36,626 bases of DNA from Zygnema cylindricum (GCA_037447655.1 JBBHKE010001811.1:148501-185126); one strand, 5' to 3'; shown: positions 22,217-32,717, numbered from the stretch's first letter. Notes: a model not told the origin generated them from the letters alone. Program-made: numbers and translations.

Positions 22217-23238
22217 AATGGAGAATAACATCCTCGCTTCCCTTAAAACTACAACCCAAAACAACTTCAAAAATCAAAAAATGGTGAAATTGCTCAATAT
22301 TACCTAGTGAAAGAAAGCAGGGCTACTTCAAATTGTTGGAAAAAAATTGAGCATGTTTATGAAGTTAGAACATCAAACAAACACATGGTAAAAGGGGTAG
22401 GTTTTGTGGCTTGTACTACATGTTTCGTAGTTTATCAGTACAAGTCAGCAAACGGTACTTCAACAATCAATACTCACACGTGTTTAGATTCGCCCAACAT
22501 GAATAATTCAAGAGGACTTCTGCGTAAGTTTCTTTCAAAAACGAAGGCGAAAACGAATGACCAAAAAAAAATTGCGAAAATGGTGGCGTTGATGTGTTGT
22601 GAGGACCTTCGACCATTTTCGATAATCGATGGTCCAGGTATGATTTACTTTAAATTATATTTAAGTTGGCTTGAGTGTAAATGTCATTATAACTTGTTTT
22701 GTTAATAAATTTATAAATTTGAGTTTAGTTTGTCATGATATTGTTTATTATTTGTCTTTCCATCAAAAAAAAAATCATTTAGGTAGAAACCTTCTTTATT
22801 AATCATGGTTATTAATTGTATGATAATTTTTTCCCCAGGTTTTCAAGCATTTTGTCAAGCATTGTTTGATGTTGGTGTTTCGTCCAACAAAAGTGTTGAC
22901 ATCGACCAACTACTCCCGTCCATCAATAGTGTAAAAAACTACATTATATCTTTTGCGAAAGATATTTGTAGTTTGATCATCCCAAAACTTAGAGAAAATA
23001 TTGATAACAATATTTTTTTCGCATTCACGACCGATTTCTGGACCGTGACAATAAAAAGAACCTCATTCATGTCAGTAACCGCTCATTTTATTGACAAAGA
23101 ATTTAAACTTTATGCACGGACGCTTCAAGTCGATCATTTTCCGGAGGAAAAACACATTGCAGAAAATGTTTTGATGGCTTTCAAAAATTGTTTGACTAAT
23201 TTTGAAATGTCCAATTTTGATCGCTGCGTTGTCGTGAC
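22217..23238 (+). pseudogene. hAT transposase, copy 2 (truncated)
   Basis: Exon 1 and the intron are the same as in copy 1; exon 2 starts at 22839 and carries several changed residues (for example FAKDIC for SAKDIR, DFWTVTIKRT for DLWSETIKNT). It ends just before the second catalytic Asp: copy 1 reads VVVTDSGSN while here VVVTAL follows into unrelated sequence. The short motif CTGCGTTGTCG is repeated at the join (23224 and 23238). More than half of the protein is missing, so it cannot be an active transposase. Confidence 0.85.
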
Positions 23239-23435
23239 TGCGTTGTCGAGCTGTTTTTTTTGCAAAGGGAGATGTACCACTACGCCACTCATTGTTATTA
23301 ATATTAATAAGTCGCTACTACTTATAGCATAAAATAACAAAATATAGTTAACAACATTATTTAAATACGTGGACTATAATTTGCCACGTCTGCTTGCATT
23401 TAATAGTATTATTAATCATAATTTTCCATTTACAC
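23239..23435. mobile_element. Unassigned sequence and MITE family A fragment
   Basis: From about 23330 the sequence matches the middle and right parts of family A (ATTATTTAAATACGTGGACT, then TTTGCCACGTCT) but lacks both ends. The first 90 bp after the transposase break are not assigned. Confidence 0.6.
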
Positions 23436-23575
23436 TACACCGCGAATCGTAATTAGCGTTATTAACGCTAATTACGTCACCACGAATTTTGACCCAAAAA
23501 CCTTAAAAAGAGTCAATAACTCTAAATTTTTCTTTACATTTTTCAAGGTACTCTTTGAATCAGCGTTAACAACTC
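23436..23575. mobile_element. MITE family A fragment, left part
   Basis: Starts TACACCGCGAATCGTAATTA and then follows family A poorly (ATTTTGACCCAAAAACCTTA). It is cut off where MITE D1 begins. Confidence 0.6.
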
Positions 23576-24195
23576 TACACCGTGAATCGTAATTAGAGTA
23601 ATGAAAAAATTAGAGTAAAAAAACCAAAAAAATCAATTAGAGTAATGAACGCTAATTTATGTGATAGAGCTTTTTCAACTATGAAGTTTACTCTAATTTA
23701 TTTAGATATTCTATATTGGGTTATGTCGGCGATAATTATGTGCACGATAATTATGAACACTAAATTACGTCGACGTACAAAATGTGTTAGTCCGTATAGT
23801 ATTGACGTCATTATGACGGCAGTAATATTTGTCGCATTGAATGTCAGTTAATGTTCACACTGACGACGATGCTGTCGACGGACGAGAGTTATGCGAAAGG
23901 CTTTTTTTTTATGTGATTGATCTTTTTGTTTAGTGTTATTTCACGTGTGAGCGCGATTCTATTAAATCATTATTTGTACATTTTTACTTATAAAAGTACA
24001 ATTTTGCACGGTCAGACGTCGTCCGTACTCTACACTATTTAAAAAAAACATATATTAGATTTTTTACGCTAATTAAACCTTACCTAAATTAGAATAATGA
24101 AAAAATTAGAATCGATTACTCTATTTGATGTGATAGACTCGAAATTTTGAGCGACCGAATTGGAGTAATTTACTCTAATTACGATTCGCGGTGTA
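23576..24195 (+). mobile_element. MITE family D, copy D1 (620 bp)
   Basis: Ends TACACCGTGAATCGTAATTA and inverse closing CGCGGTGTA, TA at both edges. The inside contains GGGTTATGTCGGCGATAATT and ATGACGTCA-like palindromes. An inverted copy is at 30572-31192. Small frames here are not genes. Confidence 0.85.
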
Positions 24196-24518
24196 GTATA
24201 GTGCCATTTTAAATAGTGCGGCTAACGTACAAAATTGTATTGAATTAACGAAATAAGTACAAAAAATAATTTAATACATGTCGTTATGATGTACCTTCGT
24301 TTTCACAAACCGCGTAGTGCAAACGTCATTATGACGTGAAACAGTTTGTTTTGACAGAATGCGTTTTTACAAACCGCGTAGTAAAAACGTCATAATACTT
24401 TGTACTCTTTGGTATCGTGGAAGTACGTGACATCATGATTAGCGTCGCAAATCTGACCCGGTACTATTCATTTCGCAAATCATAGGGAACGTGACAAAGC
24501 GTCGCAAATTTGACACGG
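24196..24518. other. hAT-related sequence before MITE C3
   Basis: Contains two copies of ACAAACCGCGTAGT (near 24305 and 24370), then from about 24400 a diverged copy of the hAT left region (TGGTATCGTGGAAGTACGTG). Confidence 0.55.
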
Positions 24519-25057
24519 TTCACCGCCAATCGTTATTAGCGTGTAAGTTTTTCTAGCGTATAAAAATAATTACAGTGGTGTACGCTATTTAAGAATTTGA
24601 AAATTTTGGAAAAAATCATACATTCTAATTGTTTGATTATGGTAATTTGGATCTTTGAAAACAAAATGTCGATCGCAAACATGCTTACACTAATATAGGT
24701 CTTCGTACAAATCTGACAAATCTTACGCAAATCGTACATTCACACGGTCGAAACGCGGCTGTCGGACGAATATGTGCGAGCGGGATTTTTTACGACCTGG
24801 CTTTTTTCCTATTTAGAACGCACATTCTCATGCCTCCGCGGTTACTAAAACTAATTTATTGTACTTTTTAACCTAAAAAGGTACATTTATGTACGGTCTG
24901 ATACTAACCGTACACCACTCTATTTAAGAGACAACGTACTAAAAATAACCCTAAATAGAATAAAGAAAAAAATAGAATGAACTACGCTAATGGAGAATAA
25001 AAAAAAATAAAAGCGGGACGGAATTAGTGTACACAACGCTAATAACGATTGGCGGTA
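24519..25057. mobile_element. MITE family C, copy C3 (539 bp, old)
   Basis: Left end TTCACCGCCAATCGTTATTA (first T-A changed to T-T), right end inverse closing ATTGGCGG then TA. It sits at the same position of the same hAT repeat as C1, so the insertion predates the divergence of the copies. The flanks (ACACTATTCATTGCGCAGAT) match those of C1. Confidence 0.8.
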
Positions 25058-25240
25058 GTAACACTATTCATTGCGCAGATCTTAGGGAACGCTACAAATC
25101 GTAATTATTGGCTTCTACGTACGTCGTACATTGGTTAATTTTGTACTTTTTCGGTTACGGGCGGGCACGGTTAGTCGCGAAAAACCGAGATTCGGTTAAT
25201 TTTTTTTTTCGTAAACGCCAGTCGGTAAACGGTTTACAGT

Positions 25241-25425
25241 TTTGGAGCGTGACATAACTCGGTCGAACGTCGGTTACTCAGATTTTGAAAAAAAAAAAAA
25301 AACGCTCGGTTTCGGTTATGTAAAATTTTGACTTTTTTGGAGCGTGACATAACTCGGTCGGGAGTCGGTTACTCAAATTTTGAAAAAAAAAACGGTCGGT
25401 TTCGGTTATGTAAAATTTTGACTTT
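25241..25425. repeat. Tandem repeat next to the hAT right end
   Basis: Two units of about 90-95 bp, each with TTGGAGCGTGACATAACTCG, a run of A, and CGGTTTCGGTTATGTAAAAT. The second unit leads directly into the right terminus. Confidence 0.8.
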
Positions 25426-25436
25426 TGCGACCTCTG

Positions 25437-26022
25437 CTACAGATTATCGACCTTTGTTCGCCTGTCGGTTCAGGGTTTAAGTAGGCATGTCTGTCGGTCC
25501 TTACGTCTGCTCGTCTGTACGGACACTTATGTACGGACGAGTCTGTAAACAGGACACGGTGCATGCCCGCGTAGGGTGTACAAATACATATCGGAATATA
25601 TATCGTTGACATTTCTGTACGGTAAGCTGTTGTAAGAAAGGAGAGAATCAAATCCATAGATTGAGACGATGCTGACCGTACCATGGAACAGTTTCCAGGA
25701 TCCTCGACCATGGATACTGCTGCACTGCACTGTAGTGCACCGCTTGCCTCATTTATATGGAAGTACGGATGCCATGTGCGACAGAAAGCAGGTCAAACTT
25801 TTCTTTCCAAAAGGACAAAATGTAGTACGGCCAGCGGGCGAAGGTTTCTTCTAGAAGCGTAGGGGTCGTACGGAAGCACCGACCAAGTCGGAATCATCGT
25901 CGCGAATCTCCGTCAGGCGGCAAACGTGACCATGGAGCAGTCGACTGACACGCAGTCGCGGATTTCACACAAAGAACCCGACGAGGAATGCGGGATTGGT
26001 GCTTTTGTCTTTGGAGTTGTAC
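25437..26022. other. No gene recognised
   Basis: Mixed sequence rich in GTACGG; small frames on both strands carry no known motif. Confidence 0.4.
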
Positions 26023-26123
26023 TACACCGTGAATCGCTATTAGCGTTCATGTCTCTAATTGGGGTACCCCTTTCTTTAACCCAAATTATCAAATATAATT
26101 AATAAAAACCCTTTAAAAAACAT

Positions 26124-26862
26124 AAGGGTGGCGTTCCATTAGGAAATTCTGTAAACGTACGGTCAACATTACAGAGTGCTACATTTTGATCAGTGTACTA
26201 TCGCGCAGAGTCTGTAATCCACGTGTACAAATAAGAGTGGTTCTACGTAACATAAGATCGTATTTGAAAATCGTCAAATATTTTTTACACCGACCAACTT
26301 CAACTCGAAATCGTCATTTGCATACCATGTATGTGTGGACCAGGGTATCGTACCACACAAATTTTGTACTCTTTGCAAATGCTTGTCAGACGCCAGCTCA
26401 TTATTTTTAGGGATTCTGCTTTTTCGCGTGACGAATGAGCTCTTCCACAAATAGTGTGAAGAATGGCCGGTAACAAATAAAATGCAACGAAAGTTCGTTA
26501 CGAGATCACTTTCGTGATTTCCGTTGAATTTATGAATGCATATATCGTGCGAAATACTTCAATTTCGGTTGGTTGCCGTCTTGACACGTATATTCATTAT
26601 CCAACGTGTCGCGGCTCAATTTTTTTGTAAATGGTGATGTACCTCCTCGAGGTACATCACCATTTACAGACGATTTGGAAGCGAATGCTTTGTGAAAAAA
26701 TATCCAACGGTCATTCTTTTCTCCCAGACCTTTGGAGAATATTGGCAAGATTCTCTGTAATGTTGTTCGCGTATAAAAACAAAATAGTAAGTACAGCGTG
26801 GTACGGAGAGGCCTCGATTTCTGTAAAGAACCTCACTTTTCGTCCGATGGAACGCCACCCTT
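26124..26862. mobile_element. Nested element with AAGGGTGGCGTTCCAT ends (739 bp)
   Basis: Exact 16-bp inverted ends AAGGGTGGCGTTCCAT at 26124 and, inverted, at 26847-26862. I could not find a target duplication. Contained frames show no transposase motif; a strong hairpin lies inside. Confidence 0.65.
26626..26668. repeat. Perfect 20-bp-arm hairpin
   Basis: Arm TGTAAATGGTGATGTACCTC (26626-26645), spacer CTC, and the exact inverse arm (26649-26668). Confidence 0.9.
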
Positions 26863-26963
26863 TCCTTCAAAACCCACAAATTCCCAAATAGCGTTAATAA
26901 CGCTATTTTTTTCATTACGCTATCTATTTCGTTAGGATAATAGCGATTCACTGTGTAGTTGTA

Positions 26964-27135
26964 CTACACCTACGGTATTATTTTGTCTTTTCCAGTTGAC
27001 CTAGACCTACGGTATTCTTTTGCCTTTTGAGGTTTTACTACTCGTACGGTATTATTTTGTTTTTTGCGGTTAAACTACATTACACCTACGGTATTCTTTT
27101 GTCGTTTGCAGCTGTACTACTCGTACGGCTATTTC
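26964..27135. repeat. Minisatellite of about 40 bp, four and a half units
   Basis: Units share ACTAC(ACC/TCG)TACGGTATT then (A/C)TTTTGTNTTTTGCRGTT. They start near 26964, 27004, 27038, 27078 and 27118. Confidence 0.75.
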
Positions 27136-27282
27136 GAACAGAGTAGAAAGAGGGAAGCGTTGGAAGTCGAAAAGCGCATCGAGGAGAAGAAAGGCGCGCG
27201 GCGATCGAATGCTGCCGCCGAACTTTGTGAAAGAACCAAATTTCCATAGATGTCCCGTGCGCATATTACGCACGGTATAAAC

Positions 27283-27485
27283 TACACTGTGAATCGTTAT
27301 TAGCCTTATGTACGCTATATCGCCACCCCAAAATTTTGACATTGATACCTTAAATATAATAAATTACACTATTTAAGTACGTGGACAATAATCTGCCACG
27401 TCTCTTGAAACTAAATTAGAATGAATGACGCTAATTTTTTCTTTACACTAATAATTTTTATACGCTAATAACGATTCAAGGTGTA
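27283..27485. mobile_element. MITE family A, copy A2 (203 bp)
   Basis: Ends TACACTGTGAATCGTTATTA and inverse ending TTCAAGGTGTA, TA edges; inside shares CCCCAAAATTTTGACATTRA with A3. Confidence 0.85.
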
Positions 27486-27499
27486 ACGAATACTAAGTA

Positions 27500-28260
27500 C
27501 GGTACCCATCATTCTATGTTGAAAAGTCAATTAAATGCGTACCTTACTTTGTACCCGTACATTTTTGGTACACTTATTTACATTACCCGTACATGTCCGT
27601 ACTTTTTAAGGATATTTAAGGGGATTCTTAGATTCTTAGGGTACATTTTTGTACATCCGTATTTTCTGTATAACTACCCTCACACTTGTCATAAATCTAT
27701 GTACGTTGTCCTATTTTCCATACTTTTACGGTTAATTATTTTAGGGTTTATAGGGCATTCCCGTACATTCCCGTTTTTATGTTGTACATCTGCGTCACAT
27801 TTGTCGTACATTTTTGTACAGTGTAAGTAATTTGTGTACGTTTTAGGGTTGTTTCTTTTAGGGTGTGTAGGGTACAGTTTCGTACATTATCTTGTTTATC
27901 CGTACATGTTCTCTACATTTTTCGTACATTATGGTACAATGTTTGTACGTTACCGTACTTTTTAGGGTTATTAAAGGGGGGATTTTACTATTTTAGGATT
28001 TTTAGGCTACATTGCCGTGCGCTCCTTTCATGTTTCAGTACGGCTGCCTTAGATTTTCCGTTATATTAGGTTTTAGGGTACACTTTCCGTAAATTATCGT
28101 ACATTTCAGTTAAGTTTTCGTACATATTTAGATTTTTTTAAGATTTTATAGGATTATGGTTTCGTACGATTTCGCAGATACCCGTACAGCGAAATCTACA
28201 CGAATTTTACGAAAAGTATATATAATCAACGAATACTACGTAGTTTTCGTAAAATAGTTG
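27500..28260. repeat. Diverged array rich in GTACAT and TTTTAGGG
   Basis: TTTTAGGG occurs at 27739, 27841, 27856, 27960 and 28071, spaced about 105-111 bp apart, with many (C)CGTACAT(T) copies between. It looks like an old tandem array; the two hydrophobic frames across it (27516-27830, 27863-28069) are probably not genes. Confidence 0.55.
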
Positions 28261-28392
28261 AAATCCGTACGAACTGGACATCAACGCTAATTTCTTTCGT
28301 AAGGTCTATTATATAACGTAAAATCTTTTGTGAGTAAAATCCTTAATTTAGTAAATCCTAGTATATCCGTGCGACGCGGCGAGGAAGCAGCG

Positions 28393-29528
28393 ATGGCGAC
28401 TACACCGCGAATCGTTATTAGCGTTATGAACTCTATATCAGCACCCCAAAATTTTGACATTAATACCTTAAATAGAATAAACTACACTATTTAAGGTCGT
28501 GGACCATAATCTGCCACGTCTCCCGGCACTAAATTAGAATGAATGACGCTAATTTTTTCTTTACACTAATAATTTCTCAACGCTAATAACGATTCGCGGT
28601 GTACCGTGGTTATGGCGACTATGCTGATTTTGGCCTGCCACGTGGCATTGGTCATGGGAAACGACAAAGACTTCGCATCATTTCCAGATGGTACGTTTCC
28701 GGTCTTCTTGTAGGGCGGATTTCCAATAGTAATAGGTTAGTATCGGTTTTGATTTGGGGGTTTTCTGATGCATCAGAGTTTGCTTGTTTTGTTTGGTTTT
28801 GTTTTTTTTTTTTTTTCTGTTTTTGTTTGCTTATTATTGGTTTTGTTTGAGTTGTTTTTTGAGATTTTTTTTGGTTTTTAGTTTTGCTTTAGTTTTTTTA
28901 TTTCACTTTACTCTTTTCCTGATCTTGCTTTTAGTTAATTGCTTCTTTTTGGTTTTTTTCTGAGTTTTCTTTTAGGTTTATTTTGGGTATTTCTTCATCT
29001 TTTTTTTTTCCTCTTTTACTCAATTTTCCCATTTTAGCCAATTTCTCCTTTCTTACGGTTTTACTGTTTTTTTTCTTTTTTCATTTTGTCAAGTTCACAT
29101 CTTATTTCCCATTTTTGCAACCGCACAGTTTTGCATTTTTCTCCATTTTCCCCGTTTTCCCATTTTCGCATTCTCCCATTTTTCACAAATTCACAATTCC
29201 CCTCTCCGTTGTTATTATCCACGTTAATTCATGTGGAGTTGTTGCATTTTTTTCATAAGGCGCTTTTTATCACAAGACTGAAATAATATCTGAAACACGT
29301 AAAAATGAAATATTCAGTATTCCCCTTTTAGGGTGTGCACAATCTTGACATGATTTTCTTTTCTGACTAAAATGGGTGATAAAACCGGACAATACTCTGT
29401 TTTTTCCATGCCCACTATTATTTCACTTTAACTTATTTTTTTTCCTCTTGATTCACTTTTGTTGCAGCTACTTTGGGGAGAAAGGTGAATGTTGGTGTGT
29501 AACCCGCGGCCGTTGTCACACCTTGTAA
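28393..29528 (+). CDS. Candidate small secreted Cys-rich protein, exon 1 split by a MITE
   Basis: An ATG (28393) opens a frame that, leaving out MITE A3 (28401-28603), goes on after the MITE through a hydrophobic signal-peptide-like segment (MATMLILACHVALVMG, 28612-28659) to NDKDFASFPD and a stop at 28711-28713. A very T-rich, intron-like stretch follows, up to the acceptor TTTTGTTGCAG (29457-29467). After it, one frame gives YFGEKGECWCVTRGRC and ends at TAA 29526-29528. Joining needs a phase-2 donor near 28694 or 28710; both are weak matches. An in-frame ATG at 28612 keeps the signal-like segment despite the insertion. The product is not recognised; with few cysteines I assign no family. The gene call is inference. 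Confidence 0.35.
28401..28603. mobile_element. MITE family A, copy A3 (203 bp)
   Basis: Ends TACACCGCGAATCGTTATTA and exact inverse closing GATTCGCGGTGTA, with TA at both edges. Best preserved ends of the family, so probably the youngest copy. Confidence 0.9.
28714..29467. other. T-rich stretch, probable intron
   Basis: Long T-runs with few purines, ending in a good polypyrimidine tract and TTGCAG. Frames of Phe/Leu/Cys across it are composition artefacts. Confidence 0.45.
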
Positions 29529-30354
29529 GGGAAAACTGGTCACACTTCTTATTGTTGATAACTGCGTTACTTTGAAAAACAAATACTTCAAAAAAACACC
29601 TCCAACCTTTAGAGATTTGAATGGTGTCCCATGTACAACGAATTTACTGAAAATTATTCGTGCTAATGCCCGACAAGCTGGAAAACCTCCCCAAATTTGT
29701 GCTCCAAAGTGAGATGAAATCAACGTGTTTTGCACGTTAATTATCAAAATTTGGTCCTTAATAGATTCTTCGAGGATACCAAGAGGCACTTTACGATTTT
29801 TTATGAGAAGTTGGTACCTTATCTACCAAAGTAAAAAGTAAAGGTGTAGAACAATTCTAAATATTTCATGTTTGTTTTTAGTGCTTTCAGTACTTTTCCA
29901 CAAGATGCTATATGGTTTATTGTTTGATTCCAGGTATTTACTTTGCACTCATCAATGGTTTCAAAAGTCTGTTGTGACATTACCATTGTATGAGGCCAAT
30001 AACATTATAGTGTGCCATTACATGAGATGATGTATTTCTTTTGCGGCTTTGTGTATTTGCGTCCTTCCAAATAAGAAAGGAAATGACAATTGGTCAACTG
30101 TTTTTTTTGTCTTTGGGAACTCTTGCAAAATGCTGACGAGATGTAAACAAATAGATGTATATCCACAAGCAAGTTTTGACTTTCTAAAAATATTATACCC
30201 GATCTTTCGCACAACAATATTGGAAGCTCTTCTCTTATGTATTGATCATTGGTGATGTTTAAAGAAGAATTTTGCATTTGAAAATAATAAAATTACAGAT
30301 TCAAAACTTACAGAGGGACGCCGTTAGCGAAAATTATACAACTGATAATAGCTT
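29529..30354. other. No gene recognised
   Basis: Mixed sequence. A 118-codon minus-strand frame (29433-29789) exists, but I recognise no domain and it overlaps the candidate exon on the other strand. Confidence 0.4.
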
Positions 30355-30465
30355 GTGAAAGAGGATGTAAGGGAGAGGGAAGAAGGAGCGAGAGAGAGAG
30401 AGAGAGAGAGGGGAAATAGAGAGGGGAAATAGGGAGAGAAGAGGGAAGAGAGGAGAGAGGATGTT
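30355..30465. repeat. Polypurine tract with GA array
   Basis: GA-rich + strand including a clean (GA) run of about 25 bp near 30391-30411. Confidence 0.8.
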
Positions 30466-30571
30466 TGCAGGTGGTGAGACTTCGACGTTTGAGTTTTAAA
30501 CTTAGACTTGCCGTACACATTGCTAACTTGTCCACTTAGTCCGTACATAATAACAGAATGCTATTGGATAG

Positions 30572-31192
30572 TACACCGCGAATCGTAATTAGAGTAAATT
30601 ACTCTAATTCGGTCGCTCGAAATTTCGACTCTATCACATCAAATAGAGTAATCGACTCTAATTTTTTCATTATTCTAATTTAGGTGAGGTTAAATTAGCG
30701 TTAAAAATTCTAATATAGGTCATTTTTAAATAGTGTGGAGTACGGACGACGTTTGATAGTGCAAAACTGTACTTTTATAAGTAAAAAGGTACAAATAATG
30801 ATTTAATAGAATCGCGCTCGCACATGAAATCGCACTAAACAAAAAAATGAATCACATCGAAAAAAAACCGTTCGCATGACTCTCGTCCGTCGACAGCATC
30901 GTCGTCAGTGTGAACATTAACTGACATTGAATGCGACAAATATTATTAGCGTCATAATGACGTCAATACTATACCGGACTGACACATTTTGTACGTCTCC
31001 GTAATTTAGTGTTCATAATTATCGCGCACATAATTATCGCCGACATAACCCAATATAGAATAACTAAATAAATTAGAGTAAACATCATGGTTGAAAAAGC
31101 TCTATCACATAAATTAGCGTCAATTACTCTAATTGTTTTTTTTGGTTTTTTTACTCTAATTTTTTCATTACTCTAATTACGTTCGCGGTGTA
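30572..31192 (-). mobile_element. MITE family D, copy D2 (621 bp, inverted to D1)
   Basis: Same sequence as D1 on the opposite strand along its length, ends TACACCGCGAATCGTAATTA and inverse closing TTCGCGGTGTA, TA edges. Confidence 0.85.
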
Positions 31193-31710
31193 GCGGAAAT
31201 CCCAAGAAAGTCCGAAACTGCAGCTCCGTACGGATGAAGACGCCGGTACTTCGGTGATCAACCACGGATCTCAGAGAGTCAATCCAGGCCGTCCGATGAG
31301 TCAGTTAGAGGTCTCGGGTCATGCGGGCGTCGGACCAATGGTGGCAAATTATGGACAACCTTTCTCCCCGAATATGCGGAAAGTACATAAGGTACACATC
31401 GTAGAAGTACGAAAGCATCGCCTGAGTGAACCACTTTTGTCCGGAATAGGTGGCGCCAGATCTCGAACCGTCCGTCGAACAAGTGTGAAAAGCTGCCGCA
31501 CGTGTTATGAATTGGTGACCTCTTTGCCGATAATCGATAATGTACTTTATTTATTCGATATTGTACTTATGGTGCTTTAGAGTGCGACTTTATCGTACGT
31601 AATCACCGGGTTTGTCCGGACTACAGAGTGCAGACCGAACTGTGATACGTGACATGATATACTGTAACTGAACCTTGCAATTTTCGCGCTGCGGAGTACA
31701 GTGTGTACTG
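31193..31710. other. No gene recognised
   Basis: A 108-codon + frame (31254-31580) has no known motif. The sequence is rich in GTAC. Confidence 0.4.
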
Positions 31711-31846
31711 TACACCACCAATCGCTATTAGCGTACAGGTTTCTTTAGCGCATAGGAAAAATTACAATGATCTACGCTAATTAGGAATTTGAAAATTAAA
31801 AAAAAAACATGCATTTTAATTGTTTAATTATGGTAATTTGTAGTGT
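31711..31846. mobile_element. MITE family C fragment, left end (C4)
   Basis: TACACCACCAATCGCTATTA followed by the family C left part (TTGTTTAATTATGGTAATTTG), cut off at the TAGTGTC element. Confidence 0.75.
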
Positions 31847-32717
31847 CGTGTATCGGTAAAAAAGTTATCGCGATAACACCGATACCGATAGTTATCGGTT
31901 ATCGAACGGTCAGAGGTCCCGATATATCGGTCCGAGACCAACAAATTCCATATCGGCGATAACTTCAAAAATATATAGTACACATACTATAGTACCTTAT
32001 TATATACTGTATTATAAAATTTACATTATATAGCGTGGCATGCCACGTATACGAACCTGTTCCGTAACTATTTAACTGAATTTTATTACGGGAAACGCAG
32101 CACAAGAAACTTTGGCTGGTCAATTGAACAGAAATTTTACGGCAATGCACGGAACTGTACCAACTAACTGGTGAACATGGAACGGAAAAAGGATGGAGGA
32201 CACGAAGCACAACGGACGCAAAATAACATTCTGCGCGCCGCCAAAATCGAACGGACGACTTGGAATGAGAATGCGAGCGGACAGCCAGCGTGAGCGCCGG
32301 CATCCCGAAACGGCTCTTTTGGCGGCTTATGCCAAAGAAGCCGACAGATTGACACGTGGCTGGTCTCCAGCGGATCTCGAGGAAGAAGGGACAAAACCGT
32401 GGCGTCGTATGTGAAAGGTACATCGTTTTTTTGGATTCGTACCAAAACTGTACAGACCTCATGGCGGCTACTGTAATTTCTGTCCGGGAAAAATGACGTA
32501 CGGTTGAATGTATAGGCCATACATTTATATGTACGGGCCGTACAAATATCGCCAATAGTTATCGTTATTGGTGTTAATCGCCGATAAATACAGATAAATA
32601 TCGGCTATTTATCGGCGATAACACCGATAACGATGTATCGTACCAATATATCGATTATCGGGTACCCGAAAAAAGGTCCATATCGGTTATCGGCAAATCT
32701 TTACCGATACACAACAC
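31847..32717. mobile_element. TAGTGTYGTGTATCGG element, complete (871 bp)
   Basis: Left TAGTGTCGTGTATCGGTAAA, right inverse reading TAGTGTTGTGTATCGGTAAA from the other strand, each followed by many ATCG/CGAT and TATCGG repeats. Related in style to the fragments at 16558 and 20690. Form fits a nonautonomous hAT element; no clear 8-bp target duplication. Contained frames (for example 32193-32414) lack known motifs. Confidence 0.7.

Larger units (their letters stand above)
21094..23238 (+). repeat. Duplicate of 16873-19017 (offset 4221)
   Basis: Reading both copies side by side I find no difference from 21094 to 22952 (about 1.86 kb, including the MITE and transposase exon 1). From 22953 to 23238 there are about 21 changes in 286 bp. 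Left of 21094 the hAT left end is missing; right of 23238 it joins unrelated sequence. Confidence 0.85.
16735..25436 (+). mobile_element. Composite hAT transposon, 8.7 kb
   Basis: Left end CAGAGGTCGCAA (16735-16746) and right end TTGCGACCTCTG (25425-25436) are exact 12-bp inverse copies, and the CAGAGG start is typical of hAT elements. Flanks of 8 bp are CTACAAAT (16727-16734) and CTACAGAT (25437-25444), 7 of 8 identical, as expected of an aged hAT target duplication. Inside are transposase copy 1 (broken), an exact duplicate of the left part (from 21094), a divergent left-region copy (24400-25140), and several MITEs. No second pair of CAGAGG ends is seen inside, so the whole may have moved, or grown, as one unit. 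Confidence 0.7.
26023..26957. mobile_element. MITE family E (935 bp) with an element nested inside
   Basis: Left TACACCGTGAATCGCTATTA, right inverse ending AATAGCGATTCACTGTGTA, TA at both edges. Most of its length is a second element (26124-26862), so the original MITE was only about 200 bp, like family A. Confidence 0.75.

Noticed and set aside
27516-28069. Hydrophobic ORFs that look like membrane proteins
   Set aside because: They lie in a T-rich diverged repeat array, so the hydrophobic character is a composition effect.
29433-29789. 118-codon minus-strand ORF
   Set aside because: No domain seen; overlaps the T-rich intron-like region, whose complement gives a Lys-rich end.
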